Shown: piece by piece, positions 6,156-12,883 of the stretch
Numbering within the stretch: the stretch's first letter is position 1
How the letters are laid out: each line of letters opens with the position of its first letter
Assembly (NCBI GenBank): GCA_030740135.1
Contig: JASLXW010000049.1
Span: 1 to 13,685 of the forward strand
DNA from: Nitrospinota bacterium
GTDB taxonomy: Bacteria > UBA8248 > JACPRG01
DNA: 13,685 bases
Direction: 5' to 3'
Notes under the pieces: model-generated
The model's database searches: none
What the model saw: only the letters and a program-made list of their open reading frames with translations
What the model was told of the DNA's origin: nothing
Translations under genes and position numbers: made by a program

Positions 6156-7748
6156 TTACATGGGCCGTTTGGGGGGAGAGACCCGCTCCCACCACGGCTT
6201 GATCTGGAGGTCCTCGGCGATGACGTTGGCCGCGTTGTAGCCCGGCGCGCCGCTCAAGCCGCCGCCCGCGCCTGTGGTTGAGCCGCAGAGATAAAGCCCC
6301 GGAATCGGCGTCCGCGAGTTCGACATCGAGATGTGGGGCCGATGGACTCCGGACTGGTCCAGGTCGTAAGCGCCCGATTGCACGGCGCCGCGACCCATGT
6401 TGATGTTCCGACGCGAGATGTCGAGGGGTGTGAAAAGGTGGCTGGCGAGGATGTTGTCTTCGTTCACGTTGGGTGCGTAGCCCTGCCAGGATTTGATGAG
6501 GTGCTGCGTGCCCTCCTCCCGGACGTTGTCCCAATTGGCGGCGTCTCCGTTCAAATCGAACCGGGTGAAGGGCCACCAGAAGGCGACGTGTTTCCCTTCG
6601 GGGGCGTAGGTCGGGTCGATGAGAGAGTTGCACGCGCCGTTGCCCATGGGCCGCGTCGGCAGCTCATTCCGGTTGAGCTCCGCCGTGTTTTCATGGAATC
6701 CTTCAGAGGTTTCCGGCCCCATGAAGACGTTGAACGTACGGTTGATGTCCGGGTCGAAATCGGCCGAGGCGTACCGGGGAGGCTCGTTCAGGGCGAGGTG
6801 GATCGTCAGGAGGGTATGGTCCCCCCACTTCCAGTTCCGGAGCTTTTGGACCACGTCGTCCTCGAAGGCCTCCTCCCCGACCAGCCGGATCGTCTGGGGC
6901 GCGTCGATGGCGCTGATGACGCATCGGCCGGCCTCGTACCGCGTTCCGTCCTCCAGGACCACCTCCCGGGCCTCGCCTGATTTCAGAACGATCTCCCTCA
7001 CGGTGGCGTTCGTCACGACGGCGCCGCCCCTCTCTTCAATGATGCGGACCAGGGCGCGGGGGAGCTGAAGCGATCCGCCCATGGCAAGCCCGGTCCGGTG
7101 CAGGCCGGAGAAGATGGCGGGCAGGAATCCGCCGGACCCGGTGGTGTCGAAGTCCACCGTCCGCGCGTGGATGATGAGCCTGAGCCAATTCCGGACCTTG
7201 TCGTGCTCGAAGGCCTTTTCGATGGCCCCGTTGACGGAGAGCTTGTTGAAGGACAGGAGCGCGTCGGCGTGCGGCCCCTCCATGCGGTTCAGGGCCTCCT
7301 CCAAGTCGTGTTGGGAAGAGAAAGCGGCGGACAGGATGAAGGGCCGCATCTTGACCGAAAACATCTCGTGCAGCTCCCGGAAGCTTTCGGCGTCGACCTT
7401 GGAGATCCGCGCGATGGACGCGGCGGTCTTCTCCGGGTCCTGATGGAGCGTCATGCAGGTCCCGTCCGGATACGTCATGGCGATCATGGCTTGGGGCAGG
7501 ATGTAGGAGAAGCCGTAGCGCTGGAGCTCGAGGTCCCGGAACCAGGGGGAGTCCACGCATCCGAAGTGGAAGTTGGCATGCAGGTTGGACCGGAAACCCG
7601 GCAGGGTGACCTCATCGGTGGTGGCGCCGCCGCCGATCTCGGGGTTGCGCTCGATCACCAGCATCCGCAGGCCGGCCCTGGCCAGATACGCGGCGGTGAT
7701 GAGGCCGTTGTGGCCCGCGCCGATGACGATTCCGTCTACTTTCTCCAT
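6156..7748 (-). CDS. Phytoene-desaturase-like FAD-dependent oxidoreductase
   Basis: The 530-residue protein belongs to the CrtI/PYROXD2-like family of flavin oxidoreductases, which share a fold with amine oxidases. The N-terminus has the dinucleotide-binding GAGHNGLITAAYLARAG (10-26), VIERNPEIGGGATT (31-44) and then family regions such as MGGSLQLPRAL. The C-terminus carries the FAD motif GLYLCGSTTGAGGGLSGAPG (484-503) with NAANVIAEDL following. It has no signal peptide, so it should act in the cytoplasm or at the membrane surface. The ATG complementary to 7746-7748 follows GGGGGAGGA. It heads the - strand operon, with two RidA genes downstream, and a TATAAT box lies about 90 bases upstream. 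There are no other carotenoid genes here, so carotenoid desaturation is not supported. Oxidation of an amine or amino acid derivative to an imine, which RidA would clear, is a context-based guess. Confidence 0.87.
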   Translation of the reverse strand: MEKVDGIVIGAGHNGLITAAYLARAGLRMLVIERNPEIGGGATTDEVTLPGFRSNLHANFHFGCVDSPWFRDLELQRYGFSYILPQAMIAMTYPDGTCMTLHQDPEKTAASIARISKVDAESFRELHEMFSVKMRPFILSAAFSSQHDLEEALNRMEGPHADALLSFNKLSVNGAIEKAFEHDKVRNWLRLIIHARTVDFDTTGSGGFLPAIFSGLHRTGLAMGGSLQLPRALVRIIEERGGAVVTNATVREIVLKSGEAREVVLEDGTRYEAGRCVISAIDAPQTIRLVGEEAFEDDVVQKLRNWKWGDHTLLTIHLALNEPPRYASADFDPDINRTFNVFMGPETSEGFHENTAELNRNELPTRPMGNGACNSLIDPTYAPEGKHVAFWWPFTRFDLNGDAANWDNVREEGTQHLIKSWQGYAPNVNEDNILASHLFTPLDISRRNINMGRGAVQSGAYDLDQSGVHRPHISMSNSRTPIPGLYLCGSTTGAGGGLSGAPGYNAANVIAEDLQIKPWWERVSPPKRPM

Positions 7749-7825
7749 GCCTGATGTCCTCCCCCGATTGGACCGCTCGTTCCTTCGCCCGATTCGGCGC
7801 TTATGTTTTCGGTGTATTCAAGAAA

Positions 7826-7852
7826 ACAGAACCCTTGGATTATACAGAACCC
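7826..7852 (-). repeat. Two copies of GGGTTCTGT, 18-base period, around the -10 box
   Basis: On the + strand ACAGAACCC occurs at 7826-7834 and 7844-7852. The 9-base gap holds the TATAAT box. Spacing of under two helical turns and position fit an operator, but no regulator gene is present to match it. Confidence 0.5.
7839..7844 (-). promoter_or_regulatory. Candidate -10 box (TATAAT) of the flavoenzyme-RidA operon
   Basis: ATTATA on the + strand reads TATAAT toward the flavoenzyme gene, placing a transcript start about 80-85 bases before its ATG. At 17-base spacing the -35 position (7862-7867) reads TCACCT, a poor match, so the promoter may need an activator. Confidence 0.5.
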
Positions 7853-8069
7853 GGACGGCGAAGGTGACGCGGGCTGAGATTCTCCGAATCCCGGCGCGTC
7901 CGGCCGTGGACGCTCTCCAGCGCCGCCCGGGCCGTGCTTCCTCCGGTGGGACGGAGGGGGGAGGGGGGCGGAATAACCGGCCTCGCGTCTTGTTTGGATG
8001 GATACACGGGCGAAACGGCTGTGCGATCGCCGCCTGAGTTCAAAACCGGTTTGAGAGGGGGGGCCTCCC

Positions 8070-8474
8070 ATGACTCGAAGAATGCGCAATATCGCCCGGA
8101 CCTGGATGGCGATCTCGCTTTTGTTTGCGGCCGGATTTGGCGCGGCGGGTTGCGGCGCGACGATGTCCGCCATGCCCATCCGGGACATCCGGACCATCGC
8201 CGGACGGTGGGACGGGAGTCTCTCTTGTCAGCGGGCGCAATACGGCACAACGAACGTCGGGGCCGCGTGGATCATCCGGGAGGACGGGACATACGAGATC
8301 GTCACGCCCTGGTGGAGGGCCGCGGGGACGTTAAGCATCCGGGAAGGCCGGATCTTCTTCGACAGCGATCGGGCGAGAGGATTCGCCTCGCTGCACGAAG
8401 GGCCGGAGGGAAGGCTGCTCCTCAGCACCCGGAACGAGCCAAGCGCCACCGGCGTCTGGTCGCCGGGGAAGTGA
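8070..8474 (+). CDS. Small predicted lipoprotein of unknown function
   Basis: I do not recognise this 134-residue protein. Residues 1-27 form a lipoprotein-type signal: basic MTRRMRNIAR, a hydrophobic stretch AISLLFAAGFGAAG, and Cys28 as the lipidation site. The box reads AAGC, with Ala instead of Leu at -3, so it is acceptable but not ideal. The mature part of about 107 residues alternates short polar and hydrophobic runs (IAGRWDGSLSC, AAWIIREDGTYEIV, GTLSIREGRIFF, RLLLSTRNE) that suggest a small beta-barrel or lipocalin-like fold. The ATG at 8070 follows a GAGAGGGGGG stretch at a normal distance. It stands alone: divergent from the flavoenzyme operon and convergent, with a 27-base gap, on the histidine-phosphatase-like gene. 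It is probably anchored to a membrane facing the periplasm. Confidence 0.7.
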   Translation: MTRRMRNIARTWMAISLLFAAGFGAAGCGATMSAMPIRDIRTIAGRWDGSLSCQRAQYGTTNVGAAWIIREDGTYEIVTPWWRAAGTLSIREGRIFFDSDRARGFASLHEGPEGRLLLSTRNEPSATGVWSPGK

Positions 8475-8501
8475 GAACCGGGGGGCCTGGACGAAGGGGC
8501 G

Positions 8502-9326
8502 TTACCTCAGGCGGCTCCAATCCTGGGGCAGGACGCATCCGACCAGGAATATCCGGTTTCGCTTTTTGCGCTTCGGCAGGTTGAAAATCGCCGCCCGGCC
8601 GAGGTTTTCCGGTTCATAGGCGTCCTGAAGCGGAAATCCGCCCCCAACCTCGACCTCGGCCAGCAGGTTGCTGTGCGTGACGAGGACGACGTTCCGTCTT
8701 CGGGCGGCGGCTCTGGCAAGCGCCCGCTTTTTCAACAGGTTCGGGTTCACTTTCCGCTTGCGAACGGGCGGCCGCCTGTCCGGTTTTCTTCTGACGATCG
8801 GCTTACGGACCGGCCGCCGCTTGCGCGCGAGGGGTTGCAACCGCTCTTTCTTTCTGAGTTGTTCCAGGATCAGATCTTTCAGGTTCTTGTCGGACCCGCC
8901 CGCCAGCCTCGCGTCCGATTTGACCTTCTTGCGGCCGAAGGCGACGATCGCCGTCTGCATCGTCCGGCAATAGGGGCTGGCCTTGACCTTGCGAACCAAG
9001 CCCCTGAGGCCGGCGCCGATCTGCCCGGCCTGCTCTTTTCCACGATTCGTCAAGGATTGCCCGGGCTGGGGACACCCGGGGATCTCGGGAACGCCGCCCC
9101 CCCGCGCGCCCTTGTCCCCGTGGCGAATGGCGATGACGTACCGGCCCCGTCTCAGCGTCCGCTTGACGGAAAATTTCGGGTGTCTTCTCTCAAGCTGTAA
9201 AAGCGAGCGACAGGATTGAGCGGTGGCATCGGGCGCACCGATGGGACTCAGCCAAATCGCGGCGACCATCAATGCGGCGGTTCGCCCAATCACCCTTGAG
9301 CGGCTTCCCCCAGTGCGCAATTTCAT
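8502..9326 (-). CDS. Exported histidine-phosphatase-superfamily protein with a basic insert
   Basis: The 274-residue protein starts with a signal peptide (basic start, hydrophobic RTAALMVAAIWLSPIG at 15-30, probable cut after ATAQ at 37). The fold marks are YVIAIRHGDKG (63-73) with the phosphate-accepting His in RHG, ASPYCRTMQTA (116-126) with the second Arg, and VVLVTHSNLLAEV (213-225) with the second His218. All core residues are present, so a periplasmic phosphatase is plausible. Between the two halves, about residues 158-212 are crowded with Arg, Lys and Pro (RKRRPVRKPIVRRKPDRR), a stretch not typical of this family that may bind a polyanion or form a flexible loop. The ATG complementary to 9324-9326 has only a modest purine-rich site before it. 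It is a single-gene unit. The substrate is unknown. Confidence 0.8.
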   Translation of the reverse strand: MKLRTGGSRSRVIGRTAALMVAAIWLSPIGAPDATAQSCRSLLQLERRHPKFSVKRTLRRGRYVIAIRHGDKGARGGGVPEIPGCPQPGQSLTNRGKEQAGQIGAGLRGLVRKVKASPYCRTMQTAIVAFGRKKVKSDARLAGGSDKNLKDLILEQLRKKERLQPLARKRRPVRKPIVRRKPDRRPPVRKRKVNPNLLKKRALARAAARRRNVVLVTHSNLLAEVEVGGGFPLQDAYEPENLGRAAIFNLPKRKKRNRIFLVGCVLPQDWSRLR

Positions 9327-9929
9327 CTCTCACGGCCCTTTCGTAGAAGGGAATGCTATTACAGCTTACAGGATTTGACCGCTCATTCGCGATTAAGTTC
9401 TGGTTTTCTGAGGAGGCTACGGGACGTGGAGGGTGAAGCAACATCTTCCATTCTCCTCACCGACGGCTTCCAGGCGGGTGGTTCCGATTTAGGGACTGAC
9501 CCAGTCGTCTATTCGCCGTGGCGCGTGGACGCGTTTTTCAGCGTGTTTCCTTCCCGAATTTCAAACATCCATTGCGTAGTGGAAACCAAAACCCTTACTT
9601 ACAACGAAGGTTAATTGATTGGGAAATGCAAAGTCAAGAACTGACCGCAATTGGTTCCCCTTTCTACACACAAAACGGTACATCACTAACCCATACATGG
9701 AGTTGACAGGTCCGGTAGAGAGGGGTCTAATCGGGCTTAACAACAACGAGTGGTCGGTACGGGTCTGTCCGGGTTTGAAATGAGAAATTCCGGTTAGATT
9801 AAGATGGTCAAATTCAAGAGACGCTTGGCAAGAGCGGACCAAAGGCCAACGACCGCGAATCGGCCTGCCAGCGCCTTTTTGGACCGACGGTTGCGCGGCG
9901 AGTGGATTCCAATAGAGGAGGAGGGCTTT
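9327..9929. other. AT-richer intergenic region (603 bases)
   Basis: Bases 9541-9720 count about 44% G+C, against about 70% in a neighbouring coding line I counted. A short frame at 9375-9614 starts with TTG and lacks a ribosome binding site, and I do not call it a gene. The right part contains a strong promoter and a leader of nearly 200 bases for the substrate-binding protein. I see no transposase remnant, terminal repeats or recognised riboswitch core. Confidence 0.6.
9703..9731 (+). promoter_or_regulatory. Strong sigma70-type promoter for the substrate-binding protein gene
   Basis: TTGACA at 9703-9708 (6 of 6) and TCTAAT at 9726-9731 (5 of 6) are 17 bases apart. Transcription would start near 9738, leaving about 190 bases of leader before the ATG at 9930. 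Confidence 0.75.
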
Positions 9930-10952
9930 ATGATGCGACGCATTCTGTTCTCGGGTATCAATGTCCTGGCCCTGGTCGGCCTGCTGGCCGCGCCCATGAC
10001 GGCGAGGGGCGAAACCGTCAACATGGCCATGGACTGGATCCTCAACGGCAAGCACTCGCCGTTCTTCATGGGGATCGACAAGGGCTTTTACAAAAAGGCC
10101 GGCATCGACGTGAAGATCAACCGCGGTTTCGGGTCCTCGAACACCGTGAAGGACGTGGCGTCGGGGGCGACGGCTTACGGCTTCGCCGATTCCGGGTCGG
10201 TCATCATCGGCAAGGGCCGCGGGGCGAAGGTGAAGATCCTGGGGATCATCCACGACAAGCTGCCCCACGTGCTTTACTCCCTCGCCAAGACCGGCATCAA
10301 GACCCCTGCCGACCTAAAGGGCAAGACGATCGGCGCGCCCGTCGGCGACGCCGTCCGGACGATCTTCCCGGCCTTCGCGCGGACCAACGGTCTCAAGCCG
10401 GGCAGCGACTACTCCTGGCTCACCATCTCGCCCGCCGCCAAGCCGCCGAGTCTGCTGTCGGGCAAGGTGGACGTCATCACCAACTACGCCACCGACGGCC
10501 CGCCGCTCTTCACGAAGGCCGCCAAGCTGGGGAAGAAGATCAACGTCATCGCCTTCCCCGACTGGGGCGTGGACATCTACTCCAACGGCTTCGTTACGCA
10601 GGAGAACCGCATCCGCAGCAACCCCGGACAGGTCCGGCGCGTGGTGGACGCCGTCTTCCGGTCCTGGGCCTGGGCGGTGGAAAACCCGACCGAGACCATC
10701 GATCTCTACATAAATTACGTCCCCGCCATCAGCAAAGACCTGGCCCGCCAGCAGCTTGCCATCGCCATCGACCTGCTGATGACCAAGAACGCCAAGAAGC
10801 ACGGCATCGGTTTCGTCGTCAAGAGCAAGATGGACAAGACCATCGACATCATCGCCAAATACATGAGCGACAAGCTCAAGTCCCGCCCAAGCGGGAAGGA
10901 CGTCTACACGAACGAGTTCCTGCCGAAGCTTTTCCCGAAGCGGAAGATGTAG
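9930..10952 (+). CDS. NMT1/THI5-like ABC transporter substrate-binding protein
   Basis: This is a periplasmic binding protein of the type that delivers pyrimidine precursors, taurine/nitrate-like compounds or other small molecules to an ABC transporter. The 340 residues begin with a signal peptide (MMRRILFSGINVLALVGLLA, cleavage near residue 27). The mature start VNMAMDWILNGKHSPFFMG (30-48) matches the DWxxNxxH signature of the NMT1/ThiY group. It continues with GFYKKAGIDVKI (52-63), GATAYGFADSGS (79-90), TPADLKGKTIGAP, and a second lobe with LLSGKVDVITNY. The ATG at 9930 lies 6 bases after GAGGAGGAGGG; a longer frame from 9804 would leave the signal peptide internal. No permease or ATPase gene adjoins it, and a perfect hairpin follows the stop. 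The ligand is unknown; the neighbouring enzymes hint at a pyrimidine-like or dicarboxylate compound. Confidence 0.9.
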   Translation: MMRRILFSGINVLALVGLLAAPMTARGETVNMAMDWILNGKHSPFFMGIDKGFYKKAGIDVKINRGFGSSNTVKDVASGATAYGFADSGSVIIGKGRGAKVKILGIIHDKLPHVLYSLAKTGIKTPADLKGKTIGAPVGDAVRTIFPAFARTNGLKPGSDYSWLTISPAAKPPSLLSGKVDVITNYATDGPPLFTKAAKLGKKINVIAFPDWGVDIYSNGFVTQENRIRSNPGQVRRVVDAVFRSWAWAVENPTETIDLYINYVPAISKDLARQQLAIAIDLLMTKNAKKHGIGFVVKSKMDKTIDIIAKYMSDKLKSRPSGKDVYTNEFLPKLFPKRKM

Positions 10953-10975
10953 GGAAAAGAATTTCCACCGGCCGC

Positions 10976-11001
10976 GGGGGACGCCCGAAAGGGCGTCCCC
11001 C
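10976..11001 (+). terminator. Perfect 11-bp stem-loop with GAAA loop, no T-run
   Basis: GGGGGACGCCC (10976-10986), GAAA, then GGGCGTCCCCC (10991-11001). It starts 23 bases past the stop of the binding-protein gene. The missing T-run means either weak termination or a 3' stability hairpin that makes the binding protein more abundant than the enzymes downstream. Confidence 0.55.
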
Positions 11002-11017
11002 GTAAACCGGTGTTCCT

Positions 11018-11827
11018 ATGAACGCTCACAGCCCCTCCTCCTCGCAGGGTGATCCCATCGACCTGAAAGAGGGCCAGTACGGCTCGGTCTGCCGCATGGG
11101 CCTGCTCCTGCCATCCTTGAACGTGGTCTGCGAGCCCGAGATGAACCGGCTGACCCCGGAGGGCGTCTCCGTTCACGTAACCCGCATGTGGCTTCAGGAC
11201 GCGATGACGCCGGAAAGCTACGCGCGGATGGCGGAGGACGCCGCCGGCGCGGCCGCCCTGCTGCGCAGCGCGCGGGTGGACGTCGTCGTGTATGGATGCA
11301 CCTCGGGCGCCATCGTAGGGGGGAGCGATCGGCTCACCGATACGCTCGAACGCGAGGGCGGGGCCCCCGCCGTCACCACCGCGCAGGCCGTCGTGGAGGC
11401 CCTGCGCGCCATGAGGGTGCAGCGGGTCGCCGTCGGGACCCCCTATGTCGGCTTTGTCAATGAAGCGGAACGCGGGTTCCTCGAAGACGCCGGATTCGAC
11501 GTCACGGAGATGTACGGACTGGGGATGGGGGAAACACCCGAATCACGCGCCGCCATCGGGAGGCTCAAATGGGACGCCGTGGTCGACCTCGCCAAACGGG
11601 TGGACTCGCCCGAGGCCGAGGGCGTCTTCCTTTCCTGTCTGAACATCCCCACCATCGGCCTGCTCGAGCGCCTCGAGGCGGAGCTGGGAAAGCCCGTTCT
11701 CAGCTCGACCGTCGCGACCTTCTGGGCGGCGCTGCGCCGGGCGGGGGTGGAGACCTCCATCCCGGGCTTCGGCTCCTTCCTGACTGAATTCCCGCCACTG
11801 CCGGAAGCGGCTGAAAGCGCGGACTGA
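11018..11827 (+). CDS. Maleate isomerase/Asp-Glu racemase-family enzyme
   Basis: The 269-residue protein fits the cofactor-independent racemase superfamily, closest in motif to maleate cis-trans isomerase and arylmalonate decarboxylase. Marks are GLLLPSLNVVCEPEMNRL (28-45), with the Asn and EPE typical of that branch, VVYGCTSGAIVGG (90-102) with the first catalytic-type Cys94, VAVGTPYVGFVNEAE (137-151), and VFLSCLNIPTIG (203-214) with the second Cys207. Two cysteines favour isomerase or racemase over decarboxylase, which keeps only one. No signal peptide is seen. The ribosome binding site before ATG 11018 is weak. It lies 65 bases after the binding-protein gene, with the hairpin between. Possible substrates are maleate, a maleate-like ring-cleavage product, aspartate or glutamate, or a hydantoin; the sequence cannot decide. 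Confidence 0.85.
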   Translation: MNAHSPSSSQGDPIDLKEGQYGSVCRMGLLLPSLNVVCEPEMNRLTPEGVSVHVTRMWLQDAMTPESYARMAEDAAGAAALLRSARVDVVVYGCTSGAIVGGSDRLTDTLEREGGAPAVTTAQAVVEALRAMRVQRVAVGTPYVGFVNEAERGFLEDAGFDVTEMYGLGMGETPESRAAIGRLKWDAVVDLAKRVDSPEAEGVFLSCLNIPTIGLLERLEAELGKPVLSSTVATFWAALRRAGVETSIPGFGSFLTEFPPLPEAAESAD

Positions 11828-11899
11828 CCCGCTGGATGGAGCTTCGCGCCTACGCGGGTCCTGACGCACGAGGACATGCGGGAAATCCTCCTCTCCCGC

Positions 11900-11928
11900 T
11901 TGACGGGAAAGCCCAAACGAACTAAAAA
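11900..11928 (+). promoter_or_regulatory. Candidate promoter for pyrK-pyrD
   Basis: TTGACG at 11900-11905 (5 of 6) and TAAAAA at 11923-11928 (4 of 6) are 17 bases apart in a locally AT-rich stretch. It would start transcripts about 85 bases before the TTG at 12020, allowing the PyrK/PyrD genes to be expressed separately from the racemase gene. Confidence 0.45.
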
Positions 11929-12019
11929 TCAATTTCTTCCAGACGTTTTCGGAATGGATGCGGAATCGGGCTGAAGCTGTCCATGCGACGCTCACCCTCC
12001 CCTGACGTGGAGCGACAAC

Positions 12020-12883
12020 TTGGCCGAAAACTCCAACCGCTCGATCTCCACCCCCCCGCACGACCTTCCGCCGGAAGCCCGCTGGCGGGCGGAGGAAGGG
12101 CGGCTGGTCCGGTGCGACCACGTCGTGGACAAATACTGGCTGCTGGAAATCGAGGCCCCGCATTCAGCCCGGTGGACGGGCGCGGGGCAGTTCGTCATGC
12201 TCCGGCCGAAGAAAGGCGGCGGCTTGCTCCTGCCCCGTCCCTTCGACGTGTACCGGACGCACCCGGACCGTGAGACTTTCGAGGTCCTCATCAAGACGAA
12301 AGGCCCCGGAACCGAAGCCCTCGCAAGTCTGAGACCGGACGGCCCGATCGATGTGGTCGGCCCGTCGGGCGCCCGGCTGGATCTCGCGAAATGCGCGCCG
12401 GGCGTCGGATTCATCGCCCGGGGGGCGGGCGTCACCCCCATGGTCCGCATCGCCCAGGAATGTGCGGCGCTCGGCCTGCCCTGCTATGGGCTGGTCTCGG
12501 CCCGGGAGGAGCGGCTCCTCCTGGGCGTAGCCGAATTGCGGGGCCTGGGGGCGGAAATCGTCACCGCAACCGACGAGGCGGGGGATTCGGCCGGAAAACC
12601 GGGGGAAGTCATGGACGCCTGGCTCCGGGCGGGACGCCTAGGCGCCCTTTTCACGTGCGGCTCCCGGCGGATGGGGCGATCGGTGCGGGACGCCACGGCG
12701 AACGGCGGGGTGCGCGGATTCATCTTTCTGGAATACCGGATGGCCTGCGGCACGGGCGTCTGCGTCGGCTGCGCGGCCCCGCTCCTCGGCTCCGACGGGG
12801 GCTTCCGCTATGGCCTGGTTTGCATGGAAGGCCCGGCCTTCCCGGCGGAGTCCGTCATTCTGGATTGGGGCAATCACCCATGA
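12020..12883 (+). CDS. pyrK: PyrK-like dihydroorotate dehydrogenase electron-transfer subunit, TTG start
   Basis: This flavin and iron-sulfur subunit passes electrons between a class 1B dihydroorotate dehydrogenase and NAD. Of 287 residues, the N-terminal barrel carries the FAD motif LPRPFDVYR (71-79; family form RPxS/T), then VVGPSG (112-117) and the nucleotide-binding GFIARGAGVTPMV (130-142), where GGGIG is more usual. The C-terminus has the [2Fe-2S] site: Cys243, Cys248, Cys251 and Cys268, in YRMACGTGVCVGCA and YGLVCMEGPAF. All four ligands are intact. The start is TTG at 12020, a few bases after GGAG; no ATG in frame occurs until residue 60, inside the barrel. The stop overlaps the pyrD start as ATGA, so the two are translationally coupled. 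The first 20 or so residues are an unconserved extension. Confidence 0.88.
   Translation: MAENSNRSISTPPHDLPPEARWRAEEGRLVRCDHVVDKYWLLEIEAPHSARWTGAGQFVMLRPKKGGGLLLPRPFDVYRTHPDRETFEVLIKTKGPGTEALASLRPDGPIDVVGPSGARLDLAKCAPGVGFIARGAGVTPMVRIAQECAALGLPCYGLVSAREERLLLGVAELRGLGAEIVTATDEAGDSAGKPGEVMDAWLRAGRLGALFTCGSRRMGRSVRDATANGGVRGFIFLEYRMACGTGVCVGCAAPLLGSDGGFRYGLVCMEGPAFPAESVILDWGNHP

Larger units (their letters stand above)
7749..8069. other. Divergent intergenic region (321 bases)
   Basis: It separates the - strand flavoenzyme operon from the + strand lipoprotein gene. It holds a TATAAT box and a pair of 9-base direct repeats facing the flavoenzyme. On the + side I see only the ribosome binding site of the lipoprotein gene and no convincing promoter. 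No coding frame in it looks real. Confidence 0.6.

Noticed and set aside
6156..7748. Carotenoid biosynthesis locus
   Set aside because: Only one phytoene-desaturase-like gene is present, with no phytoene synthase or cyclase nearby; RidA neighbours suggest another role.
9375..9614. 79-codon + strand frame in the AT-richer gap
   Set aside because: It starts with TTG without a ribosome binding site, has no recognisable domain, and no neighbour depends on it.
9735..9929. Possible TPP or other riboswitch before the NMT1/THI5-like gene
   Set aside because: Because the family is linked to thiamine precursors I looked for the CUGAGA-type core and similar conserved blocks and did not find them. An unrecognised structure is still possible.
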